In this document: positions 20,303 to 32,700 of the stretch, in pieces
Position numbering within the stretch: the stretch's first letter is position 1
How the letters are laid out: the number at the start of each line of letters is the position of its first letter
From: Adineta ricciae
Lineage: Eukaryota > Rotifera > Eurotatoria > Adinetida > Adinetidae
NCBI GenBank assembly: GCA_905250025.1
Contig: CAJNOJ010000031.1
Coordinates: forward strand, 124,001-188,000
Direction of reading: 5' to 3'
Length of the DNA: 64,000 nucleotides
The notes under the pieces: generated by a model
The model's database searches: none
What the model was told of the DNA's origin: nothing
The model's input: only the letters and a program-made list of their open reading frames with translations
Made by a program: the position numbers and the translations under genes

Positions 20303-23300
20303 ATGTTAGAGGATATTCTCACAATGGCAACACGTCCGCAAACTGTTATCGAGTACCTCAGAGTAACAGAGAAGATGGACACAATCGATCGCACGAATCT
20401 TCAACAAATCCGATCTCAATATGCAACGGCCTTAACGGAAGACGATGATTTCGATAATGCATTATTGGTAGTGGCTAATCTTTTGAACGTTACTACAACT
20501 GCTGAAGACTTAAAGTATTTCAAGATAAGTGTTAATAGTGCTACGTTGGACGAAGCGTGTAAGGAGTTAGTGGATGAATTCGGAAAACAATTGGTTCCAC
20601 GTCAAAGCGCAGTAAAAATCCAACAACGGACAACAACAGAGTCGCAACCGATTGTATCGTTATCTCGAATGAGCTGTCAAATTCTTGTTAAACAGAATCG
20701 AAAAGAAATCATCGATTTCATTGGTGACTTTTTACTGGACGAATTCGATAAGTATGGAACGAACGTTATTCGTAGAGATCTTCGGTCGACCAGTGTACTT
20801 TTTGCATTTATCCGACATCAACTGGAAGATCGTGTTATTACTACTGGCCCTGGCGATTTAGTGTACAAATTTCCATTGGTTCCTCATATTAACATGGAAG
20901 ATAAGTTTGGTCCTTGGCATTTCGATCATCTTCACGATTTATTCGAGTTAAATCTTATTCCAGAAGATAATCATTTTCCTCGTCGATGGACATTAGCATC
21001 CAATACTACATTATTCTATACGATCGAAGCAACAAATGACGTATTGAGACCAAATGATGCAAGCCGAAATAATTATCAAACAAAACAGAATTTCTCTGTA
21101 TGTGAATTGCTTGCAACTTTACATAAGATCAAACTATATTTTCATCATATCCTTGGTGACAAACTCACCGCTATCAATGATTTTACGCCAGCTATGCTAG
21201 ACAATCGTTGCGTTGATGGAGTCTTCGATGAAATGCAGCAGGCTGGCTTTGCTGATGACGGACTCTTTGGTCAAATGAAAAACTTTTTTCTGCCACTAAC
21301 AGTGACTAAGAAAGATCTCTTGATCAATGATAATCAGTTGAAATCTATTCGCCGCGAATATGAGAAAAGTCTGGATCGCGCAAATAAATCAAAAGAAAAT
21401 TTACAGCAGCAGTATGAAAAAGCACATAGCGATTATTGGCACCATGTGGATAGGATAAAGGAATTGGAACAAGAAGTTCCCAACACGAAAGATACCAAAG
21501 AAATGATTCGAAATCAACAAAAACAGATGGCAACAAAAGTCAAAGAAATCGAAGATTTGGTAGAACAACTGAAACGACAAACAAATATACAAGCACAAAC
21601 TGCAGACCTTCTGCGACCCGAGAATATTAACAATATGAAACAAATAAATCCGGATTTAATCAAAATGAATCGAGGTTTTATCATGTACGGACCACCAGGT
21701 GAGTTTCTTCTAACTATTGGATGTGAAATACTTCTTATGTATAATTGTAGGAACTGGTAAATCTCAGATAATGAGCAAATTATCCACTCATACCGGTATT
21801 ACAATGGTGGCTTCTCAGCTTGCTGCCGGTGAACTTAATCGTCCACTCGTTGGTGAATCTGAACAAATTATTTTACATATATGTGAACGTGCTCGCCATA
21901 TTCCTTACCTGATCTGTTGTATATCAATTGATGAAATCGATTCGTTAACATCAAAACGTCAAAATGATACGTCTGAAGGAAGCGCTGCCAGACTAGGTAT
22001 TTTTCTTTCAATCATCGATGGAAATAAAAATATTCCAAACTTAATGATCTTCTGTGCAACGAATCGTATACATAGTATGGATGAAGCTTTCCTTCGGCGT
22101 ATGCAAGGGAAATTTTTTGTTGGTCGTCCGTCTGCTGCAGCAAGAAGGAGTATTCTTGGTCGAATGTCCACGGTTCATTTGCCACCCAGTCTACTTGAAT
22201 ACTCAGTTATGGTAACAACGAATTTTTCCGGAGCAGCAATGCGAGATCTTGCCAGTTCAATGACGGTACATTGTGTTAATCCTGGTAATACTCAATCGAA
22301 TTGCCAGCTTGATTATCCAACTGTGCTTCGATTCGCACACAAAGCTGCATACGAAAATCGGATCTTAATCGGAGGCGAAACCATACCTTCGCTTTTGCTG
22401 AAGGCAAAAGATAAAGAGCCATTATTGGCAGATAGGAAGTATCGTTTGGAGAATCTATCCAGCGGACCAAACTCCATCTGTACAGGAAAAATCCTGATTA
22501 ACTTTCATCTAAGGCGCATCGATATTGAAAAAAGATCAGTAACCAATCCAAAAACACATGCCAGCGAAAAGACCGTTATAACAGAAGATCTTCTTCCAAA
22601 TGAAACAGATACTCACGAACTGATTGAACGTTTAGCCTTCTACGGTATATTTCGTAATGTTCAACTTTCACAATTGATTGATTTAAATCTATTCGCATCG
22701 CAATCTGCTCATGATGAACGAAGCGGATTTGAAGTGTTAAAACAATTCTTCGATGAATCTTCTGCTTATCGACGTTCATTGATTGCTTATGATTTAGATT
22801 CATTGGTTGGGGTCAGTAAAAACGAAGGAGGCTCTGCAACAAATCGAACAACTAGCTCCGAAACAATAAATAAGAATATGTATACTTTTATCAAAGACAA
22901 ATTTCGTTCTGCTTATGTTCAATCGACGGCTGATACAAAAGAAACTATCGAACAATGGTCAATCATGATTATACGCGACCAGTATCTTCTTCGTCAATTT
23001 TACGGCGACACACAATTCACACGTCCAGAAGCTGAGTTAAAACAAGAAGAAGAAGATGCAAAAAGTGCCAAACGACAGATGAAATGTGTTCAATGTAATG
23101 ATTTCTACATCGAAGAAGACAATAGAATGGGTGCATGTGTGCATCATGATGGCTTTGTTTATAATGTGTATGATTCCGAACTTAAAGCATTATCACCACA
23201 CGATGCTGTTGAAAAGTTAATAAAAGAAGATGTTGGAAGCACTCAAACATCCGCAAAACATCAATTTACACCAGAGCAAAAAGAAAAGATCGATCGTCAG

Positions 23301-23474
23301 AAACAACGTTTTCGATTTATTTGTTGCAATCAAATACTGTCAGCATTACGTATGGCGGGAGGATGTAAGAGGGGCACACACAATTCAAAAGTCACGAAAC
23401 GTGAATGGTCTAATATCTGCATTAGCAATTCAGAATATAAAAGTCAATTGGCTAAACTAAAAAAAGGGCATTGA
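20303..23474 (+). CDS. AAA+ ATPase with C-terminal Cys/His domain
   Basis: Two exons (20303-21698, 21751-23474) give 1039 aa; an alternative ATG at 20324 gives 1032. The region upstream stays open but has no earlier ATG. The N-terminal part to about residue 360 matches no family I know, and about 365-450 is a predicted coiled coil. The AAA module follows: Walker A GPPGTGKS (463-470) split by the intron, Walker B CCISIDEID (Asp526/Glu527), sensor-1 motif FCATNR, and LRRM providing an arginine finger. The Walker residues look intact, so it should hydrolyse ATP. The C-terminus has spaced Cys/His: CVQCNDFYIEEDNRMGACVHH (about 911-931), then FICCNQ...GGCKRGTH (about 990-1010), a CxxC/CxxH plus CC/CxxxH pattern likely to bind zinc. 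Nearest annotated types are meiotic-clade-like or remodelling AAA proteins. It is first in a three-gene same-strand cluster. Confidence 0.85.
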
Positions 23475-23599
23475 AGAATTAGTAGTCTTTCGAATACGCC
23501 GCGCTTTTAACCGCTTGCTAACACTTTTTCAAATATTTTAAACAAGAAAACACATTACTGCTTTGTTATTTCAGATAAAGTCTATTATCGACAAAATCT
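23475..23599 (+). promoter_or_regulatory. 125-bp spacer with acceptor-like site (AAA to coiled-coil gene)
   Basis: Contains TTTGTTATTTCAG ending at about 23574, 25 bp before the next ATG, followed by an in-frame TAA, so the site joins a 5'UTR and not an upstream coding frame. Too short for an obvious independent promoter. Consistent with polycistronic transcription and trans-splicing, or with a 5'UTR intron. Confidence 0.45.
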
Positions 23600-26500
23600 A
23601 TGGCTGGACGTTACACCACGACTTCTTTACAAGCTGATGCAGATCTACAGGACGACGCATATGATCAAGAGGGGAATGATCATGAACCTTATATTAATAC
23701 TCCCATCAATTTCACCGCACGAGCTGAAAGCAACATTGATCAATATGAGCGCCAGCTGGACGGTTTTCGAGAAAATGCAATATCATATTCAAATGAGATG
23801 GAAAAAACTCTTGGTGCTTACCAACGAGTAGCAAAGGAAGTGGAAGATTTGAAAAAAGAGCTGCAGATTCTGCGAACTGAGCTCGGTGGTTTGACTACTG
23901 AACATGATAAGCTGCAACACGCACTGACTCAACAAAACAAAACGACAAGAGACGAAAACGAACAGAGAAATGATCATGAACAACAAATGGCTATTTCGAA
24001 TAATCAAAATCGTATACTCGAAGAGCAACAAAAGAAACAACGTGACATGGAGAAAAACTATGAAGCAGATGTCGCACAATGTGAGAAAGAGAAAAACAGG
24101 ATTGATCTGGAAATTGAAGGATTACAAACAGAAAAAGAAGGTTTAAAAGATGAAATAGAACAAATAAAAGCGCAGATAAAACAAGTGGATGAACAATTGA
24201 AGAAGACGCAGCAAGATTTAGCTCAGCGTTCGGCAGAGTTACAACAGCAAGAAGCTATGATGCGTAAACTAGAAAGTGAACAGCAGCAAATCAATATGGA
24301 AATTCAACATCTGCAAAAACTGATCGACCGTATTCAAGAATTAATCGCGCAAGTATGTAGAGATTATCTTGTCGAAACGTGTTTTTTCTTGTTCTATCCA
24401 TTTAGAATGAGAACCAGCAAGATAATTTGGAATCACGTATAGAACAGTTGAATCATGATAAACAAAATGCTGAAAATGAACTACAACATGCAAATGACGC
24501 AGCTCAGCAAGCACAACAGGCTATTCAAGCATTAGACACGGAGATGAAAACACTGCAATCTCAACTAGAACAACTCGTCCAAGAAAAAAATCAATTAGAA
24601 CAACAATGTCGTGAAGCAATGAACAAAGTTGAGGAAGTGAAGTATGTAAACAATACTCAGTTTAAACGAAAAAAAAAACATGATGATTATTCAGGCAAGA
24701 GCTTGCGCAGATACAAGAAGAGGTGAACCATTTACAAGAACAGCTTCAGGCGATTAATCAACAGCTGAACGAAAAACAAGAAGAATTAGCTGCAGTTCAA
24801 ACTGAAGAGAAAAACTTACAAGAATTATTGCAGAAAGAGAAGCAGACTCTGGAAGAAATAGATAAACGTGTCGATAGTTTTAAAAATGAATATAAACAGG
24901 CAGAGCATGTACTTAGCGCTACACAAGGGCGTTTGGAACAATCAAAGAAAGATCTTCATGAACAAGAACAATTAGAAGCCAAAATGCGTAAAACATATGA
25001 CGATCAAACAACATTAGTCAACCAAGCACAAGCCAAAGCTGTTGAAGCCAATCGAAATGAATCAGAAGCCAAACAAGCCTTACACAACGCTACTCGTGAG
25101 CAAAAGGCAGCAGAAGTTGAACTTGGACACCTGCAATATCAGTTAAGTATTGACAATGCACTCCTTGTAGCAGCTATGAGAGAACGTGAAGCTGCACTGA
25201 ATATGCCATTCGAAACACGCCAAGCAGCACTTTCGATAATAGATAACAAGATCAGTAGTCTTAGACGAACTGTGGCCGAACAAGCCAACAAAATACGTAC
25301 AGCGGAGAGCAATTTACATCTCGCAAGTGATAAGTGTAACAAAGCCCGAGAATCATGTCAAACAGCTGAGCAGAATAAGAAAAATGCCGATCAGTTTCTA
25401 ACTGATTCAAAAACAAAATTAACTGATTGCAAAACAAAGTTGGATCAGCAGACAACAGTCAAAGATGGAGCGAAGAGCGAAGTGGAAAAGCAAACTGTAG
25501 CAGTTGAGAAAGCCACGGAAAAGGTCAAACAAACTGAACATCAATTAAATCAAAATAAAGAGCAACAAACACAACAAAAGATAAAAGTAGATACCGTCGA
25601 TCACCAAGTAAAGGAAAAAACAACTCAGGTCGTTCAATTGAAAGCAGCACACGACGAGTTGCAAACCAACCAGAAACATAGCCAGGGCATACTCACTCAA
25701 GCAAATGGCACTTTGGAACAAACGAAAGTTAAATATAATCAATCCACAAAAGATCTCAAAGAATTACAGGAGAAGGACACAGCGAAAAATAAACAAATTG
25801 GAGAAAATAAGACTTCGATTGAGCAAAAGCAAACCCAATTGGACAATGCACGCTCTGAGTCTTCTCACAAGGAGACTTTATCACGTGAAGCTAAAAGTAA
25901 GGTTAAGCTAATTGAACAAGAACTGAAGATGCAAGGACAATCCAAAGAGAAACTAGTTGAAGAAAGTCGAAGACAAAAACAAAACCTTTCTTCAGAGCGA
26001 AACAAAAGTGATAACCTCGCCAGTAGGAAAGACGCTGTTCAGGAAAAGCTCACGCAAACACAAAACGAAAGAGCAAGGATCGAGAACGAAGTTCATCGGC
26101 AAAGTCAAGAATTAGAAACTCAAAACCAATTATTGACGGAAAAAAATAAGGAGATGAATACAGTTTCTAAAAACGTGAAGGCCAAGGAGCGCGTGGAAAA
26201 ACAACTTAACAAACAGTTGGAAAAGCAGACAGCTAGTTTGAAACAGATCCAGGCACAAAAGGCCGATTTAGAACAAAAACAGACCAGCCAACAGCAACCT
26301 GTTATCGACAGAAATCATCCAACGGTAACTATGCACATTTATTCAAGACATCGAGTAATTCTTATATTCTGAATAGGTTGATGGTATTGACATACAAAAA
26401 GTCAGAGATGCTCTTCAACAAATGTCCGACCAGTTCATTAGAATTCCTAGAGAAATCGATGCAAAAGAGCAAGATTGCGAACAACGCGAGGAGGTGTTAA

Positions 26501-26694
26501 ACGAACTCAATACTCGTATGCAGAACTTGCAGGCTGCAAAACAGGAAAAAGATAAGGAGGAAAAGCGCGCTTGTAATCATTTTATAGCCGAGTGCAACAA
26601 AGAAGTTTATAAATTGCAACAAGCTCATCAAGCATTATATGAGACAAATTCAAATCAACAACAACAACAAAATCGAAACTATAATTTCGCGTAG
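23600..26694 (+). CDS. Long coiled-coil protein
   Basis: Four exons (23600-24352, 24406-24641, 24695-26324, 26377-26694) join in frame to 978 aa. Apart from an acidic, disordered N-terminus (about residues 1-40) and a polyQ-containing C-terminus (SNQQQQQNRNYNFA), almost the whole protein is heptad-rich Glu/Gln/Lys sequence (e.g. KEVEDLKKELQILRTEL), like the rods of SMC, myosin or golgin proteins. No ATPase head, motor or membrane segment is seen. It probably forms an extended dimer acting as scaffold or tether. It starts 125 bp after the AAA gene and ends 101 bp before the SecA-like gene; this conserved-looking packing suggests a shared role with both, which is an inference. Confidence 0.85.
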
Positions 26695-26795
26695 AATTAA
26701 CACTTCAAATCCATAATAAAATTTCTTAACATGTTTTTTTTATAAACTAATCATGATCTCCTTCTATTATACTTTCAGATATAAACTCGAAAACG
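26695..26795 (+). promoter_or_regulatory. 101-bp spacer with acceptor-like site (coiled-coil to SecA-like gene)
   Basis: CTATTATACTTTCAG ends at about 26779, 17 bp before the ATG. The bases between acceptor and ATG are open in the ATG frame, so cis-splicing to an upstream exon is not excluded. AATAAA-like text sits near 26716. Confidence 0.45.
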
Positions 26796-29700
26796 ATGTC
26801 TAATCAATCGAATAGTATCCACGACCTTATCCAACGAATTCAAAATGGTCACACTCCAACCGAAGATTGCATCAACCACCTTGCGCATGACTTACTAAAT
26901 CAAGGATTAAGCTACGATTCATGTCGTGTCTTTGTAATTCTGCTGAATAGGAAAATACCGTTACCTAGTCTAGTGTATGACCGAATTTTCAATGTCATTA
27001 TCAACAACCACAGTCAAAGAGCAAAAGAGGAGGCAATTCACTTCATTGATTCATTCGTCGAAGGTGGTGGACAAGCATCAAGTTTACTTTGGAATGCACT
27101 TTCAACAGCATTACTAGATCATCAATCAGAATCATTACGAACAAGTGCACTGAAAATTCTCCTTACTGCTATCAAAAGATCAAACGGTACCAACCTGAAT
27201 CAATTATTCTGGATAAAAATGTTCACCGCATTAGATCAACGATCCACTGATGTACAACTCAACATATTAGAACTCTTTCTAGCACTTGTAAAGAAATCCA
27301 GCTATTCTATTGGCAAAGATATCATCAGTCGTATGGAGCTGTACTTGTCAAAAATATCCCAATCTGTTGAGAAATATTTTGATCAATGTAATAAAACAAC
27401 GCTATGGTTCTTATATGTAGTATCCCAGAAACATAAAATAAGCAATCGTGTGTTGGAAATTTTCTCTGATTTCTCAATCGCGGACGGTTCTATTGTTGAG
27501 CAAAATGTTTTAAATAATAACGCACTGCTGGTGATTCGATTATTCGTTCAGAACAAGTCAACACATGAAAATGTACCAGAAAAAGTGATACTGAATCTCT
27601 CAACGTGTTTCAAGCGGGGCGCATTCGGAAATACACAATTACTAGAAAGCTGTCTTCAAACGTTATCTGCTTTAGCTGATAATGAATTGGCAATGGCACA
27701 CCTGGATGGAAATCAGTTGAAATACTATCTAAAAGATCGACATTTAGAAGAAAAGCTACGAGCTAGTGTAATAATTCTCTTCGGAAACATCTGCAAAGGG
27801 CACTGTACATATGTTGATAATGAAATAATCGATGTTCTCATCCAAATGCAAGATGACAAAAAACTCTCCAAATCTTGCCTTTCCACGCTCAGCAATATTG
27901 CTCAGCGTCAACCGGATTATTTATCTAAATATCCTCTTCAAAAATTCGCAATGATTCTCAACCAAGATAAGAATAACAAGAATTTACGTCAAGACGCTTG
28001 TTTAATACTCGATTGTGCGATTCGAAAGCAATTGCATTTAACCAAACACGAGGTCGGTGCACTAGAACATGCACTCAACGATTCTGATCGTAAACTATCT
28101 CTCACCGCTCTCATTGCATTCCAACATTTATTCGAAAATTACCACAACAATACCGATCTAATCGGACAGTACGTGAACAAAGTTTGCAAATGCGCCATAG
28201 ATTTAATATTGAAATCCAACGAAGAGTTTACTTTAAACGCATCGAAACTGTTGGAAATACTTCTTAAGTATAATTTGAAAGACAAATTCATCGATGCCGA
28301 AATCAATGTTCTGCATAGAGCACTACTAAAGAATTCGAATCAAGCAATTAATCGATCGATTTCAAGGTTATTAACTCAAATTCGCTCAAAACAACTGAAT
28401 TTTCCATCGGATACACGTCGTTTGATTGAAATAGATCAATTAACAAATGAGTTCTTGCAGAAGAAACCGATTAACCGGACGGATTGCGACGAATTTGAAA
28501 AGAAATTAAATGCATATTTTCATGGAAACCTTCTTAGCAATAGACCTATCCCAAGTGCTCTATTCGACGCTATTGGGATAATATTAAAAACGAACTCATA
28601 TGATTTCAAAACAACTTCCATACTGCTACAGTTCGCGGAAAGCAGAAGAAGACTTCCGAGAACTTTCATCGAAATACTCGTTGAACAGTTTTCTATAAGC
28701 AAACAAATGAATCGATTGGAACGTTTCGTTCACATTTTATATCTCACTTTTGTTACGAATAATCAGCCATTGACTGAAAAGTTCCCTGGACAATTTCGAG
28801 AAGTTTTTCTTCGAAATCAATTCTTCTCACAATATGCTCTGAAAATGCTCGATTTTCTAATAAAACGAAATCAAATTCGATTGGATAGTTCAATTTATGA
28901 CAAATTAATCAACTTATTACAAACTTCAATGGATACTAATCTTCTTGAAACATTGGCTATTGCCTTAGAAAACTCTTCTGCAACCGCTCAACTTCCAGTA
29001 CAGCCAATTTTGAAAATAATCGAAAATAATCTGCAAGTGAAATCGTCCAGTGCGGAAATTAAGTACTACTCTTGTTTAGCGATAGATTCGCTTCTTCAAT
29101 ATCGAATTACTCTTTCGGAGGCAACATTAAATCTGCTGAAAACTTACGCAAGAGGTGATGATACTCAATCAATGATTAATCAGTCTTCGAAGATGAGTTT
29201 ACGAGAAATCTCACTGTCTATACTGGAAAAATACTTTCGGGTAAACGAGAAAGTTCTTCCCGACGACATTGAACACATGGTGAATCAAGAAGTTAGCGAA
29301 AAGGGACTTCTAGACCTAAACAATCCGGTGACTCAATTGGAAACAGCGAAGCAACTCTTGTCATCCATGGTTAAAAGCAGTAAAACGTCTTTATCGAAAT
29401 CTCAAATCGAAATTTTAATAATATGTTTGACTTCTCCGAATTCATCACGTGAATTGAAATTGACTCTTCTGAAAATTTGTCAACTTACTCCATCGAATTT
29501 GAATTCTGCACTCATTCAATTGATTTTCAAGTTTATTAAAGATTCTCAGCTGGCCGAAGTTGTGATTGAAATCTATAAATCCTTGGTTGACATGAAGACT
29601 TTATTCCCCGACGAAATCTTGATTTCATTAATTCATTTCCTATCTGAAAGTTCCAATGAAGTTTTCAAAGAGTCAGTTATCGAAGGTTTGAAAAAAATTA

Positions 29701-32700
29701 TCGCTTATCAAAAGAATATCTCTAAGGAATTACTCCATCAAATCGAATTAGAAATTCTTGTTAAAGATCCCGAAAAGAAAACTATCTTCCTTGAAAAATG
29801 TTATCAAGCGGTACGTAATCGTCAGAAACTATCTCGCAACATCATTCAATCGTTGGAAAGTCTTGCGAAAGATATGGAAGGGAAAGTCTTCGAGATCATC
29901 GACTTAGCCATACAAAATGGTCAAAGGTTCTCATTCACTTTTCTCCATTCGATTAGTCAGGAAATCTTCAAATCTTGTGAAGATAATGTCGATGAATCTC
30001 TTGAAATTATTCTTCGAGGTACACAGGATGGTAATCAATTGAGTTCAAAAATGATCGAGTCTTTGAAGAGAATTCTCAAAAATCCCAATCAACAACAACT
30101 TTTCACCATTCTGAAAATTCTAAGCAATGAAGTGAAGCACACCTTAGCACTCGATATAGATATCATTCGCAGTTTAGAAAACCTTCTTCAAGTTCATCCT
30201 CTATCAGTTTTACATATTCTCAAATATCTTCAGAGTTACCAGCCTTCACCGGAATTCATCACTAATCTCAATCGTTTGTCCCAAGAATACTTCAGCGATC
30301 AGCAAATCAACGCCATGTTTGAAGAAATTGCCAATCAGCCGTTGCAAGTTAACTTCCATTTCATGGAGATTCTATTCACTGTTGAATATATTGATGAGGA
30401 TATTGATAAATATTCCGAGTTGTATTCATTTCGTCATTTATTATGCAATGATCTGATCATGCGCACGGATCCCCACAACCAATGCGTGATGGACCAGTCG
30501 GAATTCGAAGTCAATTTGAGTAATATAGAACGACTCTTCTCCTGGGAGAGTTGTTCGTTTGAACGCGATGATTTTCTAATGTTTTTAATTCGAGAATTTT
30601 CGACACTCTCTTTACGAACTATCAATAGTATCTTATTGTTACTGAAATCCGGTCCTGAGGCGTTGCGCGCTCTATTCAAGACTTCTTCTTTAAGAAACTT
30701 ACAAATCCATTGGCTTAATTCCATCATTGATCGATCTTCGTATATTAAACTAAATGAAACAGTGAAATTGGATGGTGATCAAGCAGATAAAATCATTGAT
30801 TTACTATTTGCGAAACTCGAATTCAGTGTTTCATTAAGTGAATCTTTTCTACAACGTATTTACGGCATTGAAGATTGGAATCAGCTGATCGAATTCTTAA
30901 ATTTGATTTTTGAGAAAAAATTCTCCGAGAAAATCAATTTCAATGAGTATTTCACTCGTCATGATTCAGAAGAAATCATCGCGACGAATCTGTATTTCTG
31001 GATGATGGACATCAAATGTGATTTCATTCGAAACAGCATTGCCATTCTTTGTGAAGAACATCAAATTAACAAACCTACAACTCTAGAGAATCTTTCGTCA
31101 GTGATTCTTACAATCCTTCTTCGGAATTGGCCATTCGAAGTCTTTGAACGATTAATAGAACTTTTAAAATCAAGTCGAGATCAAACATTTGAACTCACTG
31201 TTGAGAATTGCATTGAAGCATTATTCGTGATCAATAATTTTGCACTAGTGAATGATCATGTCATAAAAATTGAATCCATATTCCAATCACAAAAAAGCAA
31301 CGATTGGCCAGTACTCATACATCAATATGCTGTATCGGCCTTATTCAATCAGCAAGATTGTGAGAAAACTTTGAAAGAACTGCTCAGCGAAATCAAAAAC
31401 GGTCAAGAATTGAGTCTTTCAACTGAAACTCTTGAACAGACGTATCGAGAAATAGTCTCAATCTATAATAATGATTCAAAAGTGCATCCAATCGGTAAAG
31501 CCATAAACAACTGGGACGAAACTGATGTCAAGAAATGGTCGATGACTTATAAAGCAAGTGCAGAAAAACCTACGAACGAAGCAATATGTGTCATTAAACG
31601 TGCAGTATTTCTACACAATTCAAAACAAAGTATCGAACCTCGAACTATTCAAATCCTCAGCTTATTACTATTGTTACACGAATCGGAAGGCAAGAACAAA
31701 AGAATCGCTCGTTTAGCACAAATTAAGACAGGTGAAGGGAAAAGCCTTATTATTGCCATGTTTGCTGCAATCAAGGCATTGCACGGACATCAAGTTGATA
31801 TTATTACCACGTCACCATTATTAGCAGAACGTGATGCGAAGAGTAAGAAGACATTTTATAACATGTTGCACCTCACTGTTGGAGATAATAATGGTATTGC
31901 ATCGCAAAAACCTTGTTATAAAGATGATGTTGTGTATGGAAGTGTGGAAAATTTTCAATTCGATGTATTACGAGATGAATACAGTTTACTCGAGACACGC
32001 TTTCAACGTCAATTCGACATTGCGATTGTTGATGAGGTTGATAGTATGTTTATCGATGGAAACTCCAGTTTTTGTTATTTAGCAAGTAAAACACTAGTGA
32101 TCGATGAATTACAAATAATCTTCGTTCTTATCTGGCAAGAACTAAATCGCACATGCGAACGACTTGTTCGAATCGATGACAAATTGTATTGCATAACAGT
32201 ACCATTTCGGAGAGATCACAATGGAGAAATTACTTTATTAAAGCCAGAACAAAGCACTGCAATAGATGTCGGTGGTCAAGATTCAGCAAAAGCGGAAGAT
32301 TATTTTGAAGTTGAAGATGAATATACATTCATTGAAAATCACATTACGGATTATGTCGAAAATATGTTGTTAAAACCCAACAAAAAGAATGAATGTCTTA
32401 TCTATATTCCCAAACACCTGATTTCATTTGTTTCTCAGCAAATTCGAAAATGGATTTACAGTGCGTGGCAAGCGAAATTTGTTCTTCAAGAAAATAGGCA
32501 ATATTTAATATCCGAAGGAGACAATGGAAACAAATCGATTATACCAATCGACTATCAAAGTACAGGTATCATACAAACGAACAGTACATGGAGCGGCGGT
32601 TTACAGCAATTTTTAGACATCAAACATCAATTAAGGATTCATCCTGCAAATTTAACAACAAATTTCCTATCCAATGTGGCATTTTTTAGTAAATACAAAC

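Noticed and set aside
23475..26795. Fusion of AAA, coiled-coil and SecA-like genes into one spliced protein
   Set aside because: A TAA lies in frame between the acceptor-like site and the coiled-coil ATG, and no donor was seen near the ends of the upstream genes.
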